Of a stretch of 64,000 nt of DNA, positions 1-7,734 are shown one piece after another. A program made the position numbers and the translations under genes. The DNA lies in NCBI GenBank assembly GCA_044226525.1, contig JBGAGV010000002.1, positions 124,001-188,000 of the forward strand, written 5' to 3'. This DNA comes from VFJQ01 sp044226525 (GTDB lineage: Bacteria; Verrucomicrobiota; Verrucomicrobiia; Chthoniobacterales; Chthoniobacteraceae). Numbering within the stretch: position 1 is the stretch's first letter; every line of letters starts with the position of its first letter. The notes below the pieces were generated by a model that made no database searches, was not told where the DNA came from, and saw only the letters and a program-made list of their open reading frames with translations.

Positions 1-468
1 CTCCTGCATCGCTTGTCCGACGCCGGGATCGACTATGTTGTCGTAGGCGGATTCGCCGCCGTAGCCCATGGCGGTGCCGACGTCACCCGCGATGTCGATG
101 TTTGCATGGCTTTCAATGAGGCGAACCTCCTGAAGCTACAGTCGGCCCTCGCCGGATTGAATCCAAAGCATCGCATGACGATGCATGATGCTCCGCTGGA
201 GTTGCCTCCCGAAAAGATGGGCTGGTGGCGCAATCTCTATCTCCGCACCGATCTCGGCGTGATCGATTGCCTGAGCGAGGTCCTCGGAGTCGGCGGTTTT
301 GAAGAAGTTCGTGCTCACAGCACCGCTATGGACTTTTCGTTTGGGACGTGCCGCGTGCTGGATATCGACACCCTCATCCAAGCCAAACTCGCCATGGGGC
401 GCCCACACGATCTTCGCACCGCGCAACAATTACGAGCTCTTCGCGACGCCAATCGTTCAATCCAATAA
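1..468 (+). CDS. Nucleotidyltransferase-fold protein, 5' end cut by window edge
   Basis: The frame is open from base 1 and ends with TAA at 466-468. A TTG at position 13 could serve as a start, but the four codons before it (LLHR) continue the family pattern, so I treat the gene as partial. The N-terminal VVVGGFAAVAHGG followed by TRDVDV is the nucleotidyltransferase signature: the GG loop, then D-x-D metal ligands. A later conserved-looking stretch is LDIDTLIQAKLAMGRPHD. Small proteins of this fold include the nucleotidyltransferase parts of toxin-antitoxin systems and stand-alone proteins of unknown substrate. No partner toxin or HEPN gene is visible; the next gene, five bases downstream, is unrelated. 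The fold is likely, the role unknown. Confidence 0.7.
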   Translation, partial: LLHRLSDAGIDYVVVGGFAAVAHGGADVTRDVDVCMAFNEANLLKLQSALAGLNPKHRMTMHDAPLELPPEKMGWWRNLYLRTDLGVIDCLSEVLGVGGFEEVRAHSTAMDFSFGTCRVLDIDTLIQAKLAMGRPHDLRTAQQLRALRDANRSIQ

Positions 469-473
469 AGCCT

Positions 474-830
474 ATGATCCGCGCCACCGAAGTTGCCTTC
501 TCCGCCTATCCGGTCACTGACCTCGCCCGTGCCCGTGATTTTTACGAAGGCGTGCTCGGCTTGGAGCCTACAGTCATGGCGGGTGGGCAATGGATCGAAT
601 ATTACCTCGGTCCAAACACACTGAGCATCGGTTCGGCGCCGGGCTGGAACCCGAGTTCCGAAGGGGCGTGTGTGGCGCTGGAGGTGGAAGATTTCGATGC
701 GGCGATCGCGGCGTTGAAAGAAAGGAACGTGCGTTTCAAGATGGAGCCCTTCCCCACTCCGGTATGTCGCATGGCGTTCATTTTCGACCCGGACGGCAAC
801 GTCATCTGCATTCACAAGCGGAACGCTTGA
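474..830 (+). CDS. VOC (glyoxalase/bleomycin resistance) family protein
   Basis: This is a 118-residue protein, the usual length for a single-module vicinal oxygen chelate protein. The ATG at 474 is chosen because the protein begins MIRATEVAFSAYPVTDLARARDFY, which aligns with the family start; the longer open frame from 348 overlaps the upstream gene and has no family character. The C-terminal FIFDPDGNVICIHKR is the typical last strand. The position that is usually the glutamate metal ligand (DPDGNxIEL) is a cysteine here, and no histidine is seen at the usual first-strand ligand site. It may therefore bind metal atypically or act as a ligand-binding protein. Substrate unknown. It follows the nucleotidyltransferase by five bases and may be co-transcribed. 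Confidence 0.8.
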   Translation: MIRATEVAFSAYPVTDLARARDFYEGVLGLEPTVMAGGQWIEYYLGPNTLSIGSAPGWNPSSEGACVALEVEDFDAAIAALKERNVRFKMEPFPTPVCRMAFIFDPDGNVICIHKRNA

Positions 831-867
831 AATAACCGGGCTGCTCGGCTTGGCTTTGTTCCCACCC

Positions 868-2364
868 ATGAACAAGGTTGCCAAAGCTGTGCTGTTTTTC
901 CTCCCTCTGATCTGCGCCGCGGTCTTCTGCGTCGCGGATACGTTCTGGCCGGTCCAGCCCGTCAAGTTGCCGCAAAATCCCAAGAGCGACGGAACCAAAA
1001 CAAAAGTCGCCCGAGCGCTGGAAGGGTGGGCAACGATCAATTCTCAAGGCGAACTCGTCGCCATATCGTCGGCTCGTTCCTTTCGCTGGCCCATGGTGAC
1101 GCTCGCAGTGCAAAACTTCGATCGCTGGATCATGGACGCGGCCTATGCGAACCCCAAGCTGATGGGCGAAATGCTCACGCTGCAGGAGTTGCAGGAGTTT
1201 GACGGCGGCCTCAGTCGCGGCATCGAAGAATATTCCGAGCTTTCAGCGACGAAGACCGGCAAGGCCGCGCGGCAGGAAGAGGAGAAAAAGGGCAACGTCC
1301 AGAACCAGGCGTCCGAGCAATGGAAGCAGCATCTCGATGCCGTCGAAGCCGCTGCGAAGAAGAGCGCCTTGGAAGCGGAAAAGAAGCGCCTCGCCGGTTA
1401 TTATCCCCTGGTCCGCAATCGTTACAACGCGTGGAACTTGGCAATGCGGGCACAGGTGCGCCTCATGATTGCCGGGCACGTATTTCAATCGATCGAACCC
1501 TTCGATGTCACCTCGCCGACGGTGAACGGAGCAGGCGCGGATTCATGGAATTTATTCGTGTTCAAAGTGCAGCCGAGTGAGGAGGAGAGAGAGGATTGGA
1601 ACAAGCTCGTGCGGATGGTCAACGCGAGATGTCATGCGAAGATCTCGATCGCCATGCAGGTGGGAGAGGATTGGGCGCGTATGTCGTCCTCGGTGAATTC
1701 AAGCGACTCCAGTCTGCTCGATCCCAAAGCGAAAACGGGATCGACCGAGCAGACTTCGTCCGCAGTGTCGGCAAGCCAGCAATTCACGCTCTGGCTGCGC
1801 CCGGCAGCGATGCAGGCTTTGGCCGTAGGCGCCGCGTTGCAGGTGCTCATGCTGGTGCTGGTCTTTGCGCACTGCACCAGCGTCCTGCGAGATGCTCCAT
1901 CCGCCGCACTCGCCCTTGGTCAGGCGGCGCCTTGGAGTCTGTCCCGCGTCACGCTGGCCTGGTGGCTCATGCTTTGCACCGCCAGCTACCTCTACGTCTG
2001 GGCCATGACCGACAACGTAAACAACCTCTCCGGCTCAGCCGCGATCCTGCTGGGTATCAACGGCGCCACCCTGCTTTTCGCGACGGCACGCCAGTCCTCC
2101 CCCTCCGTTTCAGCCACACCTGGCACACCTCCGCCACCGGCGAGTCCGCCACTCGCGAGCAGAGGGTTCCTCCTCGACTTGATCTCCGAAGGTGGCGAGC
2201 CAGAGGCCTCGCGGATGCAAATGCTCGTCTGGAACGGTGTGCTGGGGCTTGTCTTTGCCTGGCAAACGGTGGCGACATGGACGATGCCGACCTTCGACGC
2301 GACCCTCATGACGCTGCTTGGGATCAGTTCGACCGCCTACGTCGGCTTCAAGTTCGCAAAGTAA
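868..2364 (+). CDS. Membrane protein of unknown function
   Basis: The product has 498 residues from the ATG at 868; a TTG at 850 in the same frame would add six residues before the hydrophobic start. A first transmembrane segment is at about residues 6-26 (AVLFFLPLICAAVF). It is followed by about 285 residues of presumably periplasmic sequence, including a charged, likely coiled-coil stretch near residues 130-180 rich in Glu, Lys and Ala. Five hydrophobic segments follow near 313-336, 360-380, 388-407, 449-472 and 476-498. A proline-rich linker (TPGTPPPPASPP) separates the third and fourth of these. I recognise no family or catalytic motif. A sensor-like or structural membrane protein is possible, but nothing in the sequence decides it. 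Confidence 0.75.
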   Translation: MNKVAKAVLFFLPLICAAVFCVADTFWPVQPVKLPQNPKSDGTKTKVARALEGWATINSQGELVAISSARSFRWPMVTLAVQNFDRWIMDAAYANPKLMGEMLTLQELQEFDGGLSRGIEEYSELSATKTGKAARQEEEKKGNVQNQASEQWKQHLDAVEAAAKKSALEAEKKRLAGYYPLVRNRYNAWNLAMRAQVRLMIAGHVFQSIEPFDVTSPTVNGAGADSWNLFVFKVQPSEEEREDWNKLVRMVNARCHAKISIAMQVGEDWARMSSSVNSSDSSLLDPKAKTGSTEQTSSAVSASQQFTLWLRPAAMQALAVGAALQVLMLVLVFAHCTSVLRDAPSAALALGQAAPWSLSRVTLAWWLMLCTASYLYVWAMTDNVNNLSGSAAILLGINGATLLFATARQSSPSVSATPGTPPPPASPPLASRGFLLDLISEGGEPEASRMQMLVWNGVLGLVFAWQTVATWTMPTFDATLMTLLGISSTAYVGFKFAK

Positions 2365-2418
2365 GCATTCGCGCGCTGGACAGCGGGAAGATTCTTGCCA
2401 ATACCACACGCTCCTCAC

Positions 2419-3327
2419 ATGGCCATCCTCGTCACTCCACAAACCAAAGTTCTCGTCCAAGGCATCACCGGCAGCTTCGGAGCACGCCACGCGCAACTCT
2501 CGCTCGACTACGGCACGCAGGTCGTCGCCGGGGTGACGCCGGGCAAAGGCGGACAGACGTTCGATCACGGTTCGCACAAGGTGCCGATCTTTGACACGGT
2601 GGCTGAAGCGGTGCGCGAAACGGGGGCGACAGCCAGTGCGGTGTTCGTGCCGCCGCCATTCGCAGGCGACGCCATTCTCGAAGGCGTGGACGCCGGACTC
2701 GAACTCGTCGTGGCCATCACCGAAGGCATTCCGGTCAATGACATGATCAAGGTAAAGGTTGGCATGGCGCACTCGAAGACCCGACTCATCGGTCCGAATT
2801 GCCCCGGCATCGTGACACCCGGCACTGGCAAGGATTCACACGGCGGCTGTCGCATCGGCATCGCGCCCGGTTACATTCACAAGCGCGGCAACGTGGGCGT
2901 GGTCTCGCGCAGCGGCACCCTCACTTACGAGGCGGTGTGGCAGCTGACCTCGCGTGGTTTTGGCCAGAGCACCTGCGTCGGCATCGGCGGCGACCCCGTC
3001 AATGGCACCAGCCACCTCGACGTGCTGAAGATGTTCAACGACGATCCGGAGACCGAAGCCATCATTATGATCGGTGAAATCGGCGGCGATAAGGAAGAGG
3101 AAGCAGCGGCGTGGGCGGCGGCGAACTGCAAGAAGCCGATTGCCGGGTTCATCGCCGGTGCGACCGCGCCTCCGGGGCGCCGCATGGGTCACGCCGGCGC
3201 GATCGTGAGCGGCGGCAAAGGCACCGCGCAGGGCAAGATCGACGCGATGAAAGCGGCAGGCATTGCCGTCGCCGAAACGCCTTCAGTCATGGCCGAGACG
3301 CTGCTCCGCCACTGGGGCAAGCTCTAG
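2419..3327 (+). CDS. sucD: Succinyl-CoA ligase (ADP-forming) alpha subunit
   Basis: The alpha subunit of succinyl-CoA synthetase carries the phosphohistidine that links succinyl-CoA cleavage to nucleotide synthesis in the citric acid cycle. The ATG at 2419 gives 302 residues, near the usual 290; the frame opens at 2395 but the family begins MAILVTPQTKVLVQGITGSFG. Residues 14-21 (QGITGSFG) form the CoA-binding glycine loop. GHAGAIVSGGKGTAQGK contains the active-site histidine, H258. The IGPNCPG and GGDPVNGT motifs are also present. The beta subunit gene sucC, normally adjacent, is not in the window; the neighbours are a membrane protein and a metallo-beta-lactamase. The partner must be encoded elsewhere if the enzyme is functional. 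Confidence 0.95.
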   Translation: MAILVTPQTKVLVQGITGSFGARHAQLSLDYGTQVVAGVTPGKGGQTFDHGSHKVPIFDTVAEAVRETGATASAVFVPPPFAGDAILEGVDAGLELVVAITEGIPVNDMIKVKVGMAHSKTRLIGPNCPGIVTPGTGKDSHGGCRIGIAPGYIHKRGNVGVVSRSGTLTYEAVWQLTSRGFGQSTCVGIGGDPVNGTSHLDVLKMFNDDPETEAIIMIGEIGGDKEEEAAAWAAANCKKPIAGFIAGATAPPGRRMGHAGAIVSGGKGTAQGKIDAMKAAGIAVAETPSVMAETLLRHWGKL

Positions 3328-3450
3328 CTTTCCTGCTCCCGTTCACCCGCGCACCGGGATTCACCTCCCCGCGTGGGGAAAACATCGCTGCTTCCGGTTA
3401 CCCCCATTTCAGGGTTCCGTCCGCGCTGTTTCCAAGACATTAAACACGGC

Positions 3451-4305
3451 ATGAACTCCCTGCCGTTCAAGAGCCTCCTCCTTGCCGCCGGTCTGCACCT
3501 TGGCACCGTCGGTCGCGCCGAGATTCCCGCGAGCTGGACCGAGCCCTTTCCTCCGCATACCATCGTGGGGAATCTTTACTACGTCGGCTCGCGCGATCTC
3601 GCCTCCTATCTTATCATCACCGGCGAAGGCCATATCCTCATCAATAGCAGCCTGGAGGTATCCGTGCCGCTTATCCGCGCCAGCGTGGAGAAGCTCGGGT
3701 TCAAGTTTGCCGATGTGAAGATCCTCCTCATCAGCCACGCGCATTCTGACCACTGCGCCGGCAGCGCGGAGATCATCAAACAGACTGGCGCACGCTACAT
3801 GGTGATGGAAGGCGATGTGGCCGCCGTGGAAAGTGGCGGTGCTCCGCGAAAACTCGCGGAATACCTGCAATTCCCGCCTGCCAAAGTGGATCGCGTGCTG
3901 CACGATGGCGACGAAGTGAGACTCGGCGACGCGGTGCTCGTCGCCCATCTTACGCCCGGTCACACCCGCGGCTGCACCACGTGGACGATGAAAGTGCGCG
4001 ACGGTGAGAGGCAGCTCGACGCCGTCATCATCGGCAGCCCGAACGTGAACCCCGGCTACATCCTCGTGAACAACAAGACGTATCCCGACATCGCGACCGA
4101 TTACGAGAAGTGCTTCCGCGTGCTGAATTCTCTCCCCGTCGATCTGTTCCTTGGCGCGCACGGTGGCTATTACGGTTTGGAAAAGAAACACGCCCAACTC
4201 GGCACCGACCCGAATCCCTTCATCGATCCCGCCGGCTATCACCGCTACGTCACCGACCGCGAACAGGCCTTCCGCGCGGAGTGGGAACGGCAGAAGAAAC
4301 GGTAA
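3451..4305 (+). CDS. Subclass B3-type metallo-beta-lactamase, exported
   Basis: The 284-residue protein starts at the ATG at 3451, followed by a signal peptide of about 23 residues ending near GRA. The frame is open upstream to 3373 but lacks a signal-like start there. Zinc ligands are all visible: H96, H98, D100 and H101 in HAHSDHCAG, H171 in TPGHTRGCTTW, and H237 in LGAHGGYYGL. In the standard numbering these correspond to 116/118/120/121/196/263. The spacing and the C-terminal GAHxxYY-L pattern fit subclass B3, whose members hydrolyse penicillins, cephalosporins and carbapenems in the periplasm. A related lactonase or other hydrolase of the same fold cannot be excluded. It ends 18 bases before the convergent argF stop. 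Confidence 0.85.
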   Translation: MNSLPFKSLLLAAGLHLGTVGRAEIPASWTEPFPPHTIVGNLYYVGSRDLASYLIITGEGHILINSSLEVSVPLIRASVEKLGFKFADVKILLISHAHSDHCAGSAEIIKQTGARYMVMEGDVAAVESGGAPRKLAEYLQFPPAKVDRVLHDGDEVRLGDAVLVAHLTPGHTRGCTTWTMKVRDGERQLDAVIIGSPNVNPGYILVNNKTYPDIATDYEKCFRVLNSLPVDLFLGAHGGYYGLEKKHAQLGTDPNPFIDPAGYHRYVTDREQAFRAEWERQKKR

Positions 4306-4323
4306 CGTGCGACCCTTGTCCGC

Positions 4324-5223
4324 TTAGCGTTTGGCGACGAGGCTCAGGATGGCCTTCTGCGCGTGGAGGCGGTTTTCGGCTTCGTCGAAGATGGTCTGGG
4401 CGTGTTGCTCGAAGACTTCCTCGGTGATTTCCTTGCCGCGATAGGCGGGCAGGCAATGCATCACCAGCGCGCCGGGTTTGGCGAGAGCGACGAGGTCGGC
4501 GTTGATCTGGTAGTTGCCAAGCTGAGCCATGCGATAGGCGGCTTCGTCTTCCTTGCCCATGCTCACCCACACATCGGTGTAAAGCACGTCGGCCCCGGCG
4601 GCGGCGCCTTGGATGTCGTCGGTCACGACGACGTTTTTGCCCACGCGGGCGACGAGTTCAGCCGGGGGCTGAAACGGTGCGGGAGCGGCGACGCGGAGGG
4701 TGAAGCCGAGGCGTGCCGCGGCCCACATCCAGGAGATCGGCACATTGCACGCGCCATCGCCGACGAAGGTCACGACCTTGCCTTCGATGCTGCCGAGTTT
4801 TTCGCGGATCGTCTGGATATCGGCGATGATCTGACACGGATGTTCGTCGTCGGTTAGCGCGTTAATGGTGGGGATGCCGCCATATTCGGCAAACTCGGTG
4901 ACGTCACTCTGCGCGAAGGTGCGGATGACGGCGCCGTGGCACATGCGACCGATGACGCGGGCGGTATCCTTGATCGGTTCGCCGCGGCCGAGTTGAATGT
5001 CTTCTTTGGCCAGGAAGATGACGTCGCCGCCAAGTTCGCGGATGCCGACTTCAAAACTCACGCGAGTGCGCGTGGAGGATTTCGAGAACATCATCGCCCA
5101 GCACTGATGCCGCAGCGGATGCTCTTCGTGACGCCCGCGCATCACTTTCATTTCCGCGGCCAGTTCGAGGATGCGGACGATTTCTTCGGTGGTGAGCGAT
5201 TCGATGGAGAGCAGGTGCTTCAT
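4324..5223 (-). CDS. argF: Ornithine carbamoyltransferase
   Basis: It transfers the carbamoyl group from carbamoyl phosphate to ornithine, giving citrulline in cytosolic arginine biosynthesis. The 299-residue length is normal. The carbamoyl-phosphate loop STRTR is at 50-54, HPCQ at 128-131, the ornithine-side DVWVSMG at 217-223, and HCLPAYRG with the catalytic cysteine (C257) at 256-263. The usual HCLPAHRG has a tyrosine here. The ATG (5221-5223) overlaps the TGA of argD (5220-5222) in an ATGA arrangement, so the two are very probably in one transcript and translationally coupled. An N-acetyl- or N-succinylornithine-specific paralogue is less likely given the near-canonical SMG loop and HCLP motif. 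Confidence 0.95.
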   Translation of the reverse strand: MKHLLSIESLTTEEIVRILELAAEMKVMRGRHEEHPLRHQCWAMMFSKSSTRTRVSFEVGIRELGGDVIFLAKEDIQLGRGEPIKDTARVIGRMCHGAVIRTFAQSDVTEFAEYGGIPTINALTDDEHPCQIIADIQTIREKLGSIEGKVVTFVGDGACNVPISWMWAAARLGFTLRVAAPAPFQPPAELVARVGKNVVVTDDIQGAAAGADVLYTDVWVSMGKEDEAAYRMAQLGNYQINADLVALAKPGALVMHCLPAYRGKEITEEVFEQHAQTIFDEAENRLHAQKAILSLVAKR

Positions 5224-6539
5224 ACCAGGGAGTTCAGGAAGGTTTGGAGAATGGTGGCGGCTTCGTCGATCTGGCCGCGCGTGACATTGAGCGGCGGAAG
5301 CCAGCGGACGGCGTGAGTGCCGGACGGGATGGTGAGCAGACCCGCTTCGTGCAGGCGCTCGACCACGAACAACGACGGCGCCTTGCCCTCGTGGCAGGAC
5401 GGGACGCGATCCGCAAAATCGGACACGAGTTCGAAGGCGAGCATGAGGCCGACGCCGCGTGCGTCCTTGATGAGCGGCGAGCCGAGGGACGAGAGCTTTT
5501 GCAACGCGTGGGCGCCAACGGCGCGCGCGTTTTCGAGCATGCCTTCTTCCTCGATAACGGAGAGCACTTCCAGCGCCCCGGACGACACGAGCGGTGTGCC
5601 ACCAAAGGTCGTGCCGTGCGTGCCGGGGCCGAGCAAATCGCAGAGTGGTTTGGTGCTGCCATCGGCGAGCTTCACCGGGCGATCACTCACCCAAATTGCG
5701 CCCAGCGGAAAACCGCCGGCGATGCCTTTGGCCCACGACATGGCATCGGGCATCACATCGGGCGCGAGGGTCCGTCCACCGACCCAGTCGCCCGTGCGGC
5801 CGAGACCGCACTGCACTTCGTCGAACATGAGGAGCAGATGATTTGCGTCGCACAGTTTCCGCGCGCGGCGCAGAAAACTGGCGCTGGCCGGGTTGATACC
5901 GATCTCACCCTGCACGGGCTCGAGCAACACCGCGACGGTATGCGGCTCTTCTACCGCGGCCGCGAGCGCTTCCTCGTCGTTGAAGGGCACATGGTGGAAT
6001 CCGGCGACGGGCGGCTCGAAACCTTTCTTCACCTTTTCCTGCCCGGTCGCGGCGATGCCCGCGAGCGTGCGGCCGTGGAAGGAGCCGAGCATGGTGACGA
6101 CATGAAACCGCTCCGCATCCTGCGTGATGGTTTCGCCAATGGTGTGTTTCGGCGGCGGGGGCGCACTGTCGTGGCCGTATTTCCGCGCGAGCTTGTAGAG
6201 CGCTTCGTTGGCTTCGGCGCCGCTGTTGCAGAAGAAAACCTTGCCGGGTTTTCCGACCAAGCGCACGAGGCGCTCCGCGAGTTCGCCCTGCGGGCGTGTG
6301 TAATAAAGATTCGAAGTGTGGACCAGCGTGGCAATCTGCCGCTGCATCGTGGCGATCACCCGCGGGTGGCAATGTCCGATCGACGTGACGGCGATGCCGG
6401 CCCCGAAATCGAGGTAACGTTTACCCGCCTCGTCCCACACTTCCGTCCCCTGCCCGCGCGCCAATCGCAGGTCGAACCGGCCGTAGGTCGGAATGACGTA
6501 GCGATCGAAAAGTTCGCGCGTGGTGCTGGCAGTATTCAT
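5220..6539 (-). CDS. argD: Acetylornithine aminotransferase
   Basis: This PLP-dependent class III aminotransferase converts N-acetylglutamate semialdehyde to N-acetylornithine. The Schiff-base lysine is K271 in MSWAKGIAGGFPLG. The PLP-contact FDEVQCGLGRTG and the N-terminal FLDFGAGIAVTSIGH and FFCNSGAEANEAL motifs are present. It has 439 residues, longer than the common ~400. The extra length includes an insert after KLARKYG (about residues 128-150, with a run of four prolines) before the FHGRT motif. The gene precedes and overlaps argF by four bases, so assignment to arginine synthesis rather than ornithine or 4-aminobutyrate metabolism is favoured by context. Its start lies 54 bases downstream of the recF stop. 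Confidence 0.92.
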   Translation of the reverse strand: MNTASTTRELFDRYVIPTYGRFDLRLARGQGTEVWDEAGKRYLDFGAGIAVTSIGHCHPRVIATMQRQIATLVHTSNLYYTRPQGELAERLVRLVGKPGKVFFCNSGAEANEALYKLARKYGHDSAPPPPKHTIGETITQDAERFHVVTMLGSFHGRTLAGIAATGQEKVKKGFEPPVAGFHHVPFNDEEALAAAVEEPHTVAVLLEPVQGEIGINPASASFLRRARKLCDANHLLLMFDEVQCGLGRTGDWVGGRTLAPDVMPDAMSWAKGIAGGFPLGAIWVSDRPVKLADGSTKPLCDLLGPGTHGTTFGGTPLVSSGALEVLSVIEEEGMLENARAVGAHALQKLSSLGSPLIKDARGVGLMLAFELVSDFADRVPSCHEGKAPSLFVVERLHEAGLLTIPSGTHAVRWLPPLNVTRGQIDEAATILQTFLNSLV

Positions 6540-6593
6540 CGGAAAGGCGCGGAGGTTAAAGCGCCCTGCCGGGATTGCATCGGGAAATTTTCG

Positions 6594-7616
6594 TTACAAA
6601 CACAGGACGTGATGGGCGTGCGATTCGCCCAGCCAGTCGAGATGAGTTGTCGTGACGATCTTCTGCGAAGTCTTCGGCAGGGCGGCGAGGAGCGCGTTGC
6701 GGCGGCGCAGGTCGAGCTCGCCGAAAACGTCGTCGATGAGCAGCAGGGGCGGGGCGGCAAAGTGAGCGGCGAGCAGGTGGGCCGCGCCGAGCTTTAACGC
6801 CAGCACTAGGGTGCGCTGCTGGCCCTCGCTGGCGAGGTCGGCGGAGACATTGTTGAGCGAGAAGGCAAGGTCATCCCGGTGCGGGCCGACAGTCGTCTGC
6901 CGCAGGCGTGCATCGTTCGTGCGAGCCTCGGCGAGTTCTGCCGCGAAGTCTTCCCCGCCGCCGCACTGATACTCTACGTGCAGATGCTCGTGCGCTTCGC
7001 TGATCCCGGCATGCATCGACGCAGCGGGAGCCTGAAGTTCGGAGGCAAATCTCCGGCGCGCCTCAATGAGGCGATTGCCCGCCGCCAGGAGCGGCGCATC
7101 AAACGCGGCGATCTCCCGCCAGCGCGGCGAAGATTGTTTCAGCAACAGATTGCGTGAGCGCAGAGCCCGCTCGTATTCGCGGAGCACGGTGCGATAGCCC
7201 GGCTCACGCTGCACACACACGAAGTCGAGGAACCGCCGACGCAACTCCCCTCCTCCGCGCACCAGGTCGATATCCGCATTCGAGAACCAAACCACCCGCC
7301 CAAGCTGGAGATATTCATGCGCGGTGGTCTGCGCGACGGAATCAAGCGCGAGCTTCTTCCGCTCCTTGCTGAAGTAAAACTGCAGATGCCGCTCGTCTAC
7401 GTAGCCATCGACGACAAACCCGCGCCGTCCGTGCTGCACCACCGAAGCAAGTCGGGTGACGCGCGCACTTTGCAGGCGGAGCAGAATACACGCGGATTCC
7501 AACAGCGAAGTTTTCCCACGCGCATTTGGCCCCACGATGAAGTTCAACCCCTCGCCAAATTCCGTTTCGAACGAGTCGAAGCAGCGAAAGTGGCGGACTT
7601 TGAGGGAGCGGAGCAT
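6594..7616 (-). CDS. recF: DNA replication/repair protein RecF
   Basis: RecF is an SMC-like ATPase that helps load RecA at single-strand gaps. The start at 7616 gives MLRSLKVRHFRCFDSF, the family N-terminus, and 340 residues; the frame runs open to 7781 but those 55 residues look like divergent promoter-region sequence. Walker A is GPNARGKT at 29-36. The ABC-type signature is SEGQQR at 263-268. Walker B is LLLIDD at 291-296, followed by VFGELD, the RecF form. No dnaA, dnaN or gyrB is near it. It is the first gene of a minus-strand group with argD and argF, 54 bases apart, and faces an exported hydrolase gene across 118 bases. Confidence 0.93.
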   Translation of the reverse strand: MLRSLKVRHFRCFDSFETEFGEGLNFIVGPNARGKTSLLESACILLRLQSARVTRLASVVQHGRRGFVVDGYVDERHLQFYFSKERKKLALDSVAQTTAHEYLQLGRVVWFSNADIDLVRGGGELRRRFLDFVCVQREPGYRTVLREYERALRSRNLLLKQSSPRWREIAAFDAPLLAAGNRLIEARRRFASELQAPAASMHAGISEAHEHLHVEYQCGGGEDFAAELAEARTNDARLRQTTVGPHRDDLAFSLNNVSADLASEGQQRTLVLALKLGAAHLLAAHFAAPPLLLIDDVFGELDLRRRNALLAALPKTSQKIVTTTHLDWLGESHAHHVLCL

Positions 7617-7734
7617 CGGGAAACGCCTGCCTTCGCCGCGAGGGGCGCGGTGCGTCAAGGCTGGAGCCGGGACAAGTGGACTAATGTGGCGCTGGACTGG
7701 CGGGTTGTAAGAGACTCCCCATCGTTCACCGACC

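Noticed and set aside
5244..6797. Open frame of 517 codons on the + strand opposite argD
   Set aside because: The argD motifs and the overlap with argF establish the minus-strand genes; this is a shadow.
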